Source: Symbiodinium natans
Taxonomy: Eukaryota; Sar; Dinophyceae; Suessiales; Symbiodiniaceae
DNA: 43,455 bases
Assembly (NCBI GenBank): GCA_905221605.1
Contig: CAJNDS010001779.1
Span: forward strand, 1,555,576-1,599,030
Direction: 5' to 3'
Part shown: positions 1 to 8,904 of the stretch, one piece after another
Layout of the letters: each line of letters opens with the position of its first letter
Numbering within the stretch: position 1 is the first letter of the stretch
Translations under genes and position numbers: made by a program
The notes under the pieces: generated by a model
What the model saw: only the letters and a program-made list of their open reading frames with translations
What the model was told of the DNA's origin: nothing
The model's database searches: none

Positions 1-118
1 TTGGGGTTTGGGGTTGAGGGTTTAGGGTTTTGGGCTCTAGGCACGGGCAGGTTGCGGCTTGCGGGCTTCCTTCAGCACTTGTACCCAAAAGAGCAAAATG
101 CTGAGCCCTAAACAGTAA

Positions 119-245
119 ACCCTAAACCCCAAACCCCAAACCCCAAACCCCAAACCCCAAACCCCAAACCCCAAACCCCAAACCCCAAACCCCAAACCCC
201 AAACCCTAAACCCTAAACCCTAAACCCTAACCCCAAACCCTAACC
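119..245. repeat. CCCCAAA/CCCTAAA telomere-type array
   Basis: Starts as CCCCAAA units, then becomes CCCTAAA. It faces a TTTAGGG array 55 bp downstream, in opposite orientation. Confidence 0.95.
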
Positions 246-300
246 GCCCCCCCTGAGTAGGAAGGTGCCGACCCAGGATGGCGACAGTCTGCACTTGTCT

Positions 301-505
301 GTTTAGGGTTTAGGGTTTAGGGTTTAGGGTTTAGGGTTTAGGGTTTAGGGTTTAGGGTTTAGGGTTTAGGGTTTAGGGTTTAGGGTTTAGGGCTTAGGGT
401 TTAGGGTTTAGGGTTCAGGGTTTAGGGTTTAGGGTTTAGGGTTTAGGGTTTAGTATTAGGGTTTAGGGTTGGATTTGGGGGTTTTAGGGTTTAGGGTTGA
501 GGCTT
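301..505. repeat. TTTAGGG telomere-type array
   Basis: About 28 units, nearly perfect at the start and degenerate at the right. With 119-245 it forms a large inverted pair that could fold into a hairpin. Confidence 0.97.
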
Positions 506-511
506 GTTTGG

Positions 512-1091
512 GGTTTCGTTTCATGGGCCCTTAATTTCCATTACCCTCTTCAACAGGGTTCTGATGTATCGGCCCTTAATGTGAATAGGGTATATAAGGG
601 GGATACAAGGGGTCCCCTTGTCAGGGCACATTTTAAGGGACCATGTAACTACCCTCGCGTTTTTAGCCATAGACACCGGGTTTTAAGGTTTCAAGGTTTG
701 AGCTTAGAGCCTACCAGTTCCTAAGGACTTGCGTGACTCATAACTCCCCAAACCCTGAACCCTGAACCCTCAAGCAACAGAAGCCTCCCGTTTCAAGTCC
801 TAGCCCTTAAGCCCCATCATTCCCAAGCCAGAAAGCATAAACTCCAAAGAAGGACCCCGAGACCCTAAGCCCTTGAACTCCTCAAAAGCCTAAAATGCCG
901 GTGCCTCCCCCCCCCCCCCCCCAAAAAAAAAAAAGAGAGTAGAAACAAGCAAAAAGGAACAACAAGGCTTAAACAATCCGAAACCCCCCCCCCCCCCCCA
1001 CAAAAAAAAGCACCTCAAAGGCCAACCCGAGCGCTCAGCGGAAGGCTCCAGATGTTGGCCCGGAGCTTGGGTGTTGAGGGCTTAGGCCAGC
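512..1091. other. Non-coding stretch with poly-C/poly-A runs
   Basis: C runs followed directly by A runs at 907-933 and 984-1009 recall the ends of the TTAA element family, but no opposite ends were found. The open stretch from 497 starts inside the repeat and has no family features. Confidence 0.5.
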
Positions 1092-1515
1092 TAGGGTTTA
1101 GGGTTTAGGGTTTAGGGTTAAGGGTTTAGGGTTAAGGGTTTAGGGTTTAGGGTTTTGGGTTTTGGGTTTTGGGTTTAGGTTGGTTTGGCCGCACTGGCCG
1201 GGCAATCTGCATCTTCGCGCATGTGGAGAGACTGGCCTTGTGCAAAGCAGAGTCGTGCACAGCTGAAGAATGAAATCCAAGCTCGAAACCCTAGGACACC
1301 CTAAGCTAGCCTCCGCATTAAAAATAAGCCCCTAAAAGGAGCCGTAGTTTAGGGAACTGCCCTAAACAGAACCCCGAGGCGCCATGTGGAAAGCCACCTG
1401 TAGGGTTTAGGGTTTGGGGTTTAGGGTTTAGGGTTTGGGGTTTGGGGTTTGGGGTTTGGGGTTTGGGGTTTGGGGTTTGGGGTTTGGGGTTTGGGGTTTG
1501 GGGTTTGGGGGTTAG
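1092..1515. repeat. TTTAGGG (1092-1176) and TTTGGGG (1401-1515) arrays
   Basis: Two tracts separated by about 220 bp of non-repeat sequence. The second is a homogeneous TTTGGGG variant of 15-16 units, which suggests local amplification of a variant unit. Confidence 0.9.
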
Positions 1516-1657
1516 GATAGCCTCATTTCGAGCTCCTCAATGCTTTGGAATAGCGAGCCGACAGCCGCCAAGGCGAGAAATACTTCTCGAACTCCGCCGG
1601 CTTCGTCAACCTTGTGCACAGCCAAGCATGCTTCACTGCGCATGTGCTACTGTCAGC

Positions 1658-1760
1658 TTAAGAACCCCCCCCCCCCCAAAAAAAAAGAAGAATATAATTG
1701 TCCCTATGTTACACATATATATATATATACATATATACGTGTTTTTTGGCTAGTTCTTAA
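1658..1760. mobile_element. TTAA-flanked foldback MITE, copy 1
   Basis: TTAA at 1658-1661 and 1757-1760. The left end reads GAACCCCCC..AAAAAAA and the right end GTTTTTTGGCTAGTTC, its imperfect inverse. A (TA)n run lies inside. TTAA target duplication is typical of piggyBac-type elements. Confidence 0.6.
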
Positions 1761-1995
1761 GCAAATGGTAGTTTGGGGCTGAGGCTGTAGGGGTTCATGA
1801 GCGGCCCTTTTTTCCATCGAAACGACAAGAAGCATGGTGCCAGAGGGCCGAACTCGGGTTTAGGGTTTAGGGTTTAGGGTTTAGGCTTTAGGGTTTATGG
1901 TCTGGCACAGGTAGGTTTTGGGGGGTTGGGGTACTTCTTTTGTTTACATTGGCATAGTGTACCTAGAGCCTCCATTGCTGTCTCTCAGGGATTTC

Positions 1996-2079
1996 CCCCC
2001 TTATACTAACAGTCCTCAATAGGGATCATAATAAGAGGGGGTACTAGAATCCCTATCAAGGGCTGCTAGTATAAGGGGG
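1996..2079. mobile_element. Foldback element CCCCCTTATACTA family
   Basis: 31-bp arms at 1996-2026 and 2049-2079 (CCCCCTTATACTAACAGTCC and its inverse, a few mismatches) with a 22-bp loop. A diverged relative occurs at 21998-22060 (CCCTTATACTAGCAGTCC). Confidence 0.7.
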
Positions 2080-2655
2080 AACATCCCTAGCTGTCGGCCT
2101 CCACTGCTGCCTCGCTGAGGCGACACCCGTGCGTGGCTGATTGGCGCCCTTGGGGTCTGATATTCGCCCTTGGCAGAGACTCCGCACACTCGGCAGTCGC
2201 CTCTCGCTGTCGCTCCCTTCTCCTACATTGGCGACATATACCAAACTCTAGCTTGTTGCAAGCAATATCATGGATGATCCTTGGAAGGGTGCTGACAGAG
2301 AGGCGAGAGTAAACTGTGAAGCCAGCGACAACGCGGCAAGACGGCGCAGAGGCAGCGAGATGTAGGGCAGCAAAAAAAGGCCCGCAGGGTTGTAAAGGCT
2401 GTAATGTATATGAGGTGCCTGCAGTCTGCAACAAAACACAGCAATTCAGAAAGGCGATGCCTATGAACTTGCTTGCACATGATATGTTCTTAATTTGTTA
2501 TATATGGTGGCAGTTTAGTGTTTATGTATATACGTACAAATATACTATCCTGGGGTGCGATGAGGCGTCTGCAGGAACGAGAGTGTCCAAGTCCTGAATT
2601 GACTATGGCATGCTGCTGCAACAACGGTTCCGGCAAAGCTTGCGTTGGGGATCCC
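2080..2655. other. Unassigned stretch
   Basis: Open frames exist on both strands (for example 2087-2434 minus), but none shows a domain, splice grammar or codon pattern I trust. GC content is higher than in the repeats. Confidence 0.4.
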
Positions 2656-2733
2656 CAAACCCCAAACCCCAAACCCTAAACCCCAAACCCTAAACCCTAA
2701 ACCCTAAACCCCAAACCCCAAACCCTAAACCCA
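2656..2733. repeat. CCCTAAA/CCCCAAA array
   Basis: Mixed CCCCAAA and CCCTAAA units; no flanking direct repeat seen. Confidence 0.9.
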
Positions 2734-4066
2734 CTCCAGGCTGCAAGGCTGCCGGAAGTTCGCCGGTTTTCACCCTGAAAGGCTTCTTATGTTGGTTCAG
2801 AAGCCCCGGACCTCATCCCGGAGGTCTCCTAGAAGGTGTAGGGTTTAAGGTTGAGGCTTTAGGGTTTAGATGGTTAGAGGGTTCAGGGCTTAGGGTTTAG
2901 GGTTTAGGGTTTAGGGTTTAGGGCAACTATGGGTTGAGGATTGCGGGAGGTGTGGGGTGGCGTTAGAGCAGGTTGCCGCGAAGCCCCGCCGCAGGATCAT
3001 GCAGAGACTCCAATTCCCATTTCCCATCGTTGGCTTGGTGGTTTAGGGCTTAGGGTTTAGGGTTTAGGGCTCCTTTTTGGGGTATTCGCATCCCGATAAA
3101 ACCCCAAAGGTTAACCTTACATTCCCTCGGGTTACTGGACATCTAAGTTGGGGCTAGGTATGTGAGCATTGATCCTTGTTTGCTGGGGTAATATTGGCGC
3201 CAGAATAGTCTAGAATGGGGTTTTGGGTGTTCTTATAGTATAATTGCAAAGGGGCCATCAGGGAATACTATGGGTAGTTCTTCCGACCCCTAAAATTACT
3301 CGAACTCCCACTGAAGTCTATGGGCACTTTAAATTCCCTGAACTCGTAATCCCTGAACTTAAAAATTAGACCACGCCAGGGGGCTACTGGGTTAGACCTT
3401 CCTGCGTGTCAGGAGGGGTTTTGGTCTTCTTGGGTTCTTAGTGAGGAGCTAGGTGCCTTTGCAACCCATTACAACCTTTTCATCACCCTTTGAGGGATCC
3501 CCGTGGAACCGACCTGGTTAATTCCTTATCCCTAAAGCCTTGAGAGCTTGTGACAAGTTTTAATTCGCGCACATTAAACCCTTACACCTCTAAACCCCAT
3601 ATCGTTCGGACAAACCAAGACCCCGAATCAACGTGGTATCATCGCTCGCACACTTGATATGGGGGGGGGGGGTTCCGAACATAGGGGAACCCCGTATAAT
3701 TATACCCGAATCCGGTAGATACCCAAGAACACCCTACTCCTTTTCATAGCAACCCCCTAAAATAGGGCACCTAAACCCTAAAACCCTAAAACCCTAAAAC
3801 CCTAAAACCCTAGAACCCTCAAACCCTCAAACCCTAAAACCCTAAAACCCTAAAACCCTAAAACCCTAAAACCCTAAAACCCTAAAACCCTAAAACCCTA
3901 AAACCCTAAAACCCTAAAACCCTAAAACCCTAAACCCCCCCATGTGGTCATTGTTCTTTTGCCTGTTGTGGTTCAAGTGGCACTGGCCTCTTTTCGAATC
4001 CCCCCCCCCTTTTAAGAAGGGGCCCTTGCACCCCGAAATAGTAGGATCCCTGTGTCGAGCGTCGCG
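2734..4066. other. Region upstream of gene A
   Basis: Holds short TTTAGGG tracts (2880-2925, 3040-3067), a GGGGTATTC palindrome near 3076 shared with intron 10, a motif GGGTTACTGGACATCTAAG near 3130 like the intron 3' ends, and the CCCTAAAA array. Earlier gene A exons could hide here, but none was supported. Confidence 0.4.
3771..3938. repeat. CCCTAAAA octamer array
   Basis: About 20 units of an 8-bp variant with an extra A, so not a simple telomere seed. It precedes exon 1 of gene A by about 130 bp. Confidence 0.92.
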
Positions 4067-4110
4067 ATGCCTACTCCAAGCTACCAAGAAGCATCTGCGT
4101 TGGCCGGCGA
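4067..4110 (+). CDS. Gene A exon 1 (N-terminus)
   Basis: ATG at 4067 opens MPTPSYQEASALAGE. The donor is GTTCCT at 4111. The next exon begins after AAG at 4250 with GTTCGAG, so GTTC is repeated at both ends of the intron. The join gives ALAGEFEILREE with no frame break. The start codon is the first in-frame ATG but is not proven; a trans-spliced leader would mark the true mRNA start. Confidence 0.55.
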
Positions 4111-4250
4111 GTTCCTTACTTAGCCAAGAATTTGTTTAGGGTTCAGGATTTAGGGTTCAGGGTTTAGGGTTTAGGGTTTAGGGTTTCCTTATTTAGTGGG
4201 AATCATAAAGCTTAACCTTTTTTTCGTCCCTGGGTCATTGGAGAAGTAAG

Positions 4251-4307
4251 GTTCGAGATTCTACGCGAGGAAGTCCTTGCCAAGTTTGAGCAAGTCTATG
4301 CTCACTT
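4251..4307 (+). CDS. Gene A exon 2
   Basis: Encodes EILREEVLAKFEQVYAHL, a charged heptad-like stretch that continues into exon 3, so probably a coiled coil. The donor GAGCCT lies at 4308 (GA type) and the acceptor of exon 3 is CCCAG|GAACG. The intron before it (4111-4250) ends in a TCATTGGAGAAGTAAG motif similar to the 3' end of the next-but-one intron. Confidence 0.6.
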
Positions 4308-4522
4308 GAGCCTAGGTTTATCCTTTCCTTTGTTTGTGAGGGGAGGGAGGGGGGTTATACGGGACCCTCTACTCTGTATGGTATTTTCGTCCTCTTTTTT
4401 TGTTTGGGGAGGAAGGGGGGGGGGGACCCTACATAGGTAGATACTTTTCGAAGGCCTTTAAAAACGAAGCCTAAGCCCTAAACCCTACGTGTTTCGAAGG
4501 CCCTAAGAAGGGGCCAACCCAG

Positions 4523-4595
4523 GAACGCCTTGGAGGCCCGGATGGAAAGCTTGGCGGAGGAGAAGGCCGAGATCGTCAGTGGCATCATCACCTGT
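4523..4595 (+). CDS. Gene A exon 3
   Basis: Encodes NALEARMESLAEEKAEIVSG and a few further residues, a strongly helical acidic stretch. In-phase joining to exon 2 gives YAHLNALEARMES. The donor is GAGATT at 4596 and the acceptor GTGAG|GATATA at 4734/4735, a GA-AG intron. Confidence 0.65.
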
Positions 4596-4734
4596 GAGAT
4601 TGGGATTGGGGACGATACTTGCCTACCTGCTTGTTCGCCAGTAGTTGAGATTTGTAGACTTTTTGGGCTTCCTTATTTTATAGGAGTTGTCAAGTCTAGC
4701 TTTTTGTTTAACCCTTGGTTACTGGAGAAGTGAG

Positions 4735-5145
4735 GATATACCTGTGGGAGGCGCGGGGAATGAGCCTCCTGCGGAGAAGCCGCCCAACAATCAGAGCCCG
4801 CCGGCTGCCAAAGGAGCAGGTGGCTCGGACCCCACGAGCCTCACATGCTCGCTCGAGGGCGTGGCGAGTGTGGTCGAAGATCCCGAAGATCAGATGGGCA
4901 TGGTGCCCTTTGCCGAAAGTGCTTGGACCTACCCGGTGGTCATTGGACTAGTGAGAGCTGGTGTGGTGGAGGCCATTTTTGCAGTGGTGCTGTTGCTGGT
5001 GAATCTCTTCATGCAGATGGCATTCATGGTCATCATCCTCTCCCCCGATTTTCTTCCGGGGGATATTGCGGACCAGATTGACTTCGCGAAGCAGTGGCGC
5101 AGAAGCGTGGGAACACTCAAGAAATACTCCAAATCTAGAGCCGAG
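4735..5145 (+). CDS. Gene A exon 4: linker and first membrane segment
   Basis: The longest internal exon, 137 codons. It starts DIPVGGAGNEPP, runs through a Pro/Gly/Ala-rich linker, then YPVVIGLVRAGVVEAIFAVV and a hydrophobic helix with LLLVNLFMQMAF. It ends near DFAKQWRRSVG and a basic/serine stretch. The hydrophobic motif is the part I recognise most clearly from dinoflagellate membrane-protein families. The exact 3' end is uncertain: GAG|GTTGAG at 5145 is one option, and earlier GC or GA donors near 5110-5116 are others. The intron 4596-4734 before it ends in GGTTACTGGAGAAGTGAG. Confidence 0.75.
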
Positions 5146-5589
5146 GTTGAGGGTTTAGGGTTCTTTCCATTGTAACTCACAAGCCAAATCATAGTTCCAA
5201 AACTGACAACTGACATCACTTTAACATAACTGCAACCCCGGCAATGATTTTCTGATTTTCTGTCCCCCCCGGAGAAGCTTTTGCCTACGCAACAAATTTA
5301 CAAGATTTGCTGAGCCAGTAGTTGAACTTTAAACTTTGTGGGTTTCCGTATTTAGTAGGAAGAAGTAGTCCCCACCCTAAACCCTAAACCCCTAAACCCT
5401 AAAACCCTAGGACTCCCAACTGGTTCATTTTTTTCGCTTCCAACTCACTTTCCGTGAACACCCATCAGCGTTTCTGAGCGAATCCCATCCCTAAGCCCTA
5501 AGCCCCAAACCCGAAACCCCAAACCCTAAACCGTAAACCCCCAACCCTAAGCCCTCAACCCACGCCCGAAGGTGGCCCATGACCATCAA

Positions 5590-5641
5590 AACCTGGACTT
5601 AGCAGCGACCTCTTTGGCAAGCCGAGTTTGCAATGGCGATG
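5590..5641 (+). CDS. Gene A exon 5
   Basis: Encodes NLDLAATSLASRVCNGDG, in which the SLASRVC core is typical of the family. The 3' end is clear: a GC donor at 5642 followed by a G run, with codon phase matching exon 6. The 5' end is not resolved, because no AG|G lies directly upstream; the acceptor may be CTTAG at 5597-5601 or a few bases away. Confidence 0.55.
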
Positions 5642-6064
5642 GCGGGGGGGGTGGGGGGGGGGGCAAGTAGGGCAAAGGTGCAGGAAAGGTTGAAAGGTTT
5701 AGGGTTCAAAGCTTAGGGCATATGGTTCAAGGTTTAGGGTTTAGGGTTCATGAAGGTTTAGCGCTTTGGGTTCAGGGTTTCGGGTTTGGGTTTTAAAGTT
5801 TAGGGTTTAGGGTTTAGGGTTTAGGGCTTAGGGCTTACGGTTTAGGGTTCAGGGTTGTGGGTTTAGGGGTTTGATCCAAGCTAGCTGCTGGTAACTCGTA
5901 ATCGGGTGTCGTTACCAGGTAAGCAGAGCTTTGCTTGATCGCTGCAATTCAAGGCCCACATGTAAGACAAGCTGCTTGCGCGTGTGTGCAGTATAGTTGG
6001 GAGTTCTTCATCAGTCGGGGTGTTCGGAACCCGGGGTTCCCAACGTACGGGTAGGTGCGAGCTA

Positions 6065-6320
6065 CTTTACACAGCACTTACATGGTGCTTACAAAGTGCC
6101 TGCACATTGCTCACTCGGTGCTTACATGGTGCTTACATGGTGCTTATATCGTGCTTACATGGTGCTTACGTGCTGCTTGCATCGTGCTTATGTGGTGCTT
6201 ACATGCTGCTTACATGGTGCTTATATCGTGCTTACATGGTGCTTGCATGCTGCTTACATGGTGCCTATATCCTGCTTACACGGTGCTTACGTGGTGCTTA
6301 CATGCTGCTTACATAGTATT
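6065..6320. repeat. 11-bp minisatellite GTGCTTACATG
   Basis: About 23 units with variants (GTGCTTATATC, CTGCTTACATG). Because 11 is not a multiple of 3 and the unit lacks stops, all three forward frames stay open and give look-alike peptides; none is a gene. Confidence 0.92.
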
Positions 6321-6607
6321 CAGTTACAGACTAAACCCCAATCATCCTGAGAAAATTTCCTTGACATTACCGTATGCAGGTAAGTAGTATAGGGCACCAA
6401 ACTACAGACCTTGATCCCTAAACCCCTTAACCTTCATTCCTCGACTCCCTCATCCCCAACCCCTCACCGTCAATACTTCAACCCCTGAACCTTAATCCCG
6501 TTTCCCCTAAGCCCAATTCCCAAACCCTAAACCCTAAACCCTAGACCCCTCATCCCTAGACCCCAAGTATCCAGAATTCTGCCCGAAACTCGGAGCGCCC
6601 GCACCAG

Positions 6608-6667
6608 GTGCCTTGATCGTCTCAACACGACAGGCGACACTCCTGGAGAACATCGACAATTATATCG
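6608..6667 (+). CDS. Gene A exon 6
   Basis: Encodes ALIVSTRQATLLENIDNYI. The acceptor CACCAG|GTGCC completes the glycine codon begun at 5641, and the donor is GTGTCT at 6668. The preceding intron (5642-6607) holds degenerate TTTAGGG tracts and an 11-bp minisatellite. Confidence 0.7.
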
Positions 6668-6700
6668 GTGTCTGGTCGGAATTACGGGGTTTGGGGGTTC

Positions 6701-6775
6701 CCTAAACCCTAAACCCTAAACCCTAAACCCTAAACCCTAAACCCTAAACCCTAAACCCTAAACCCTAAACCCTAA
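6701..6775. repeat. CCCTAAA array in intron 6 of gene A
   Basis: About ten near-perfect units between exons 6 and 7. Confidence 0.95.
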
Positions 6776-7067
6776 GTTCTGAGGAGTTCAGGGCTAGGCT
6801 TGGAGTAGGGAACGCCGTGGCGCAGTCGGCATTTTTGCAAGGAACACGGTGCCTTTTCTTCTGGAGTTTGCGCAACTTTTACAAGGCCAGTGGTAGTTTA
6901 CTTTGGAGACTGGAATGCGGTGCATGCACGGCATAGCGAGGTTTTCCGTGCTTCCACTTCATGTGATGCTTTGTTGTACGAAGACTTTGACTCCTGTGGT
7001 TGTTTTGATCTGCGAGTTTACACACTAGACTCCAGTGACTAGAGTAAACTTACACCCACAGCCTGAG

Positions 7068-7187
7068 GATTAGCCACGGACGCTTTTGAGCCAGAGTTTT
7101 TCCAACCTGGCGTCTTGCTGTCGGTGCTATGCATCCTCCTGTGGAGCTTGTGTGTCTACAAGGAGCTTCGAAGCATCCTGGCTTGCG
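7068..7187 (+). CDS. Gene A exon 7: membrane helix
   Basis: Encodes ATDAFEPEFFQPGVLLSVLC then a helix ending in LLWSLCVYKELRSILAC. The acceptor is CTGAG|GATTAG, read as GA TTA so the apparent TAG is out of frame. The donor GTCAGA lies at 7188. Phase 1 matches both neighbours. Confidence 0.75.
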
Positions 7188-7600
7188 GTCAGATATCTTT
7201 TTTGAGGTATCTACTGGTAAACCCTAAACCCTTTTTGTTGGGGGGTTGGCTGGGTGGATGGGCTGGTGTGGGTGGGTGGGTGGGGGGGTGTAGCGAGACC
7301 TTGAGTTTCGTAAGTTACAACACATTTTCTACATGCTGTCACACACATACATATATATGTATATATATATATAGATATGGTACCCCCCCCCAAGGATCTA
7401 CCGTTTCCCACCATTTTTGAATAATGAAGCAAATTTTGAATAATTATATATATATATAGATATATATATATATGTAGACATAGATATATATGTACACACG
7501 TGCATTCAACCCATTTCCCTAAACCTGAAACCCTGAGCCCTATCCATGACCCCTGAACTCCAACCCCAAACATGTTTCTTCTCTTGGAACTAGTAATTGC

Positions 7601-7781
7601 TTAAGTACACCCCCCCCCCCCCCAAAAAAAAAAAAAAAGTATTATCCTTATAAGGGGCAAGATAGGGATTATTATCTCATTCTTCTTCTTAACATCAGTA
7701 GAATGTCTTGGGGGGTTCCTATATTATGGTTTTCATGATCACCATTCTGATGTTTTTTGTTTGGGGGGGGGGGGTTCTTAA
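7601..7781. mobile_element. TTAA-flanked foldback MITE, copy 2 (intron 7 of gene A)
   Basis: TTAA at 7601-7604 and 7778-7781. The left end is GTACACCCC.. with a long poly-C then poly-A run; the right end is TTTTTTGTTTGGGG.. then GGTTC. It lies wholly within the intron 7188-7822. Confidence 0.65.
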
Positions 7782-7822
7782 GCAGGAAAGCTTTGATTGT
7801 AGTGCCTCTGAGCCCAGCCCAG

Positions 7823-7886
7823 GCATCGTGCACGCCTTTGAAGCCGTACGGAGAGTCCCGCGCTCCGCCACGACGGTGTTGCACGA
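7823..7886 (+). CDS. Gene A exon 8
   Basis: Encodes IVHAFEAVRRVPRSATTVLH. The acceptor is CCCAG|GCATCG. The donor is GAACCT at 7887 and the next acceptor is CAAG|GAACGTC, so GAAC is duplicated and the splice yields HENVLLSLSRG. The preceding intron carries a TTAA-flanked poly-C/poly-A foldback element (7601-7781). Confidence 0.75.
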
Positions 7887-8177
7887 GAACCTGGGTTGAG
7901 GGTTGAGGGTTGAGGGCTCAGGTTCTTTCGCGTTTAGGGTTTAGGGTTTAGGGTGTAGGGTTTTTGGGCTTTTGGGGCTGTTAGGGTTTTTAGGGCTATG
8001 GGGAGTGCAGGGTTCAGGACTAGCCTAGGTAGGCCCTTGGGCTATTTTTAAGATTTCCCCTTTGTGGGGGTTCAAGGGGATCCTATTCAGGAATCATTTT
8101 GGGTGTAGGGTTTGGGGTTGAGGGATGAGGGTTTAGGGTTTGGGGTTTAGGATGGCTTGTTTTAGGCGCCAAACAAG

Positions 8178-8214
8178 GAACGTCTTGCTGAGCCTGTCTC
8201 GTGGCCGGTACAAG
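8178..8214 (+). CDS. Gene A exon 9 (37 bp)
   Basis: A 37-bp exon encoding NVLLSLSRGRYK. It is bounded by CAAG|GAACG upstream and AAG|GTGCC downstream. The following intron (8215-8380) is an inverted-repeat element with a 7-bp duplication, AAGGTGC. Confidence 0.75.
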
Positions 8215-8380
8215 GTGCCTTGGTAGCCCAGCGGTACCCTTTTGCCCCTTTTGAGTTCTTGGTTCCCCGTCTCAATTATAAAGTAACTAACCCTAAACCC
8301 TAAACCCTAAACCCTAAACCCTAAACCCCAAGCCCTAAGCCCTATACCCTTATTGCAATATGGTTACTGGGCTACCAAAG
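8215..8380. mobile_element. Introner with TIRs, identical to intron 9 of gene A
   Basis: 166 bp, AAG|GTGCC to CCAAAG|GTGCTC. Ends are inverted repeats: CCTTGGTAGCCCAG (8218-8231) against CTGGGCTACCAAAG (8367-8380). A 7-bp duplication, AAGGTGC, spans both splice sites. The middle holds a CCCTAAA tract (8287-8332). Confidence 0.75.
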
Positions 8381-8499
8381 GTGCTCAAGGCAACGTACGT
8401 CTTGCGAACTTTCATCGCAGTTGCGCTCTTGATGTCTGGAATTCGGTGGCTGGCACAAACAACATCTATCACTGAACTGATGCTGAATGCCGTCGCCTT
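8381..8499 (+). CDS. Gene A exon 10: membrane helix
   Basis: Encodes VLKATYVLRTFIAVALLMSG and then a TTSITELMLNAVA motif that is highly characteristic of the family. It begins directly after CCAAAG at 8380. The donor is GAATCT at 8500 and the next acceptor CTAAG|GAATG, so GAAT is duplicated and the join reads VALNAILDVDEFL. Confidence 0.85.
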
Positions 8500-8609
8500 G
8501 AATCTTAGTTGTAGAGTAGGTAATCCTTTAACCTTTTTGGGGTATTCAAATCCCCACAAAAACCCAAGTGTTAGCCTTTAGTTGACACAGGTTACTGGTT
8601 ACAACTAAG
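8500..8609. mobile_element. Introner with TIRs, identical to intron 10 of gene A
   Basis: 110-bp GA-AG intron with GAAT at both ends. Inverted ends CTTAGTTGTA and TACAACTAAG. It contains GGGGTATTCAAATCCCC, a small palindrome also found in variant form near 3071. Confidence 0.6.
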
Positions 8610-8641
8610 GAATGCCATTCTGGATGTGGACGAGTTTCTAG
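8610..8641 (+). CDS. Gene A exon 11 (32 bp)
   Basis: Encodes NAILDVDEFL. The preceding 110-bp intron (8500-8609) has inverted ends CTTAGTTGTA / TACAACTAAG. The donor is GACCCG at 8642 (GA type). Phase 1 matches the next exon at 8815. Confidence 0.75.
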
Positions 8642-8814
8642 GACCCGGAGTAGGCCCTTTATTTCCTTTCTTTTTAGGGTCGGGACTCCCTTAAACCACT
8701 CCCTTAAAAGCCCTAAACCCGAAAACCCTAAACCCGAAACCCTAAACCCTAAACCCAAGCCAGTACCCTTGTAAATCCTAGGGCGATCTCCCGGGCCTAG
8801 GTTTCTCTTCGCAG

Positions 8815-8893
8815 GGTTCACCCCGATGACTCTACACCTCGCCATCCAAAAGCTGGAGCCGCTGCCGATGAAATATACGGCGCGCCGCAACAA
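8815..8893 (+). CDS. Gene A exon 12
   Basis: Encodes FTPMTLHLAIQKLEPLPMKY then TARRN. The acceptor is CGCAG|GGTTC. The donor is GCTCCC at 8894; the matching acceptor CGAG|GCTGG is 10.4 kb away at 19337/19338, and the join reads ARRNKLESLILF. The huge intron holds a 219-bp TTTAGGG array and the copia element. Confidence 0.75.
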
Positions 8894-8904
8894 GCTCCCA
8901 GGTC

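Noticed and set aside
1-510. Telomere at the window start (chromosome end)
   Set aside because: Tracts are short, interrupted, in both orientations and recur to the far end of the window, so they are interstitial.
1442-1753. Frame with repeated GFGVWGLG
   Set aside because: A translation of the TTTGGGG array.
6065-6320. CRISPR-like array
   Set aside because: Units are contiguous 11-mers without spacers; this is a eukaryotic minisatellite.
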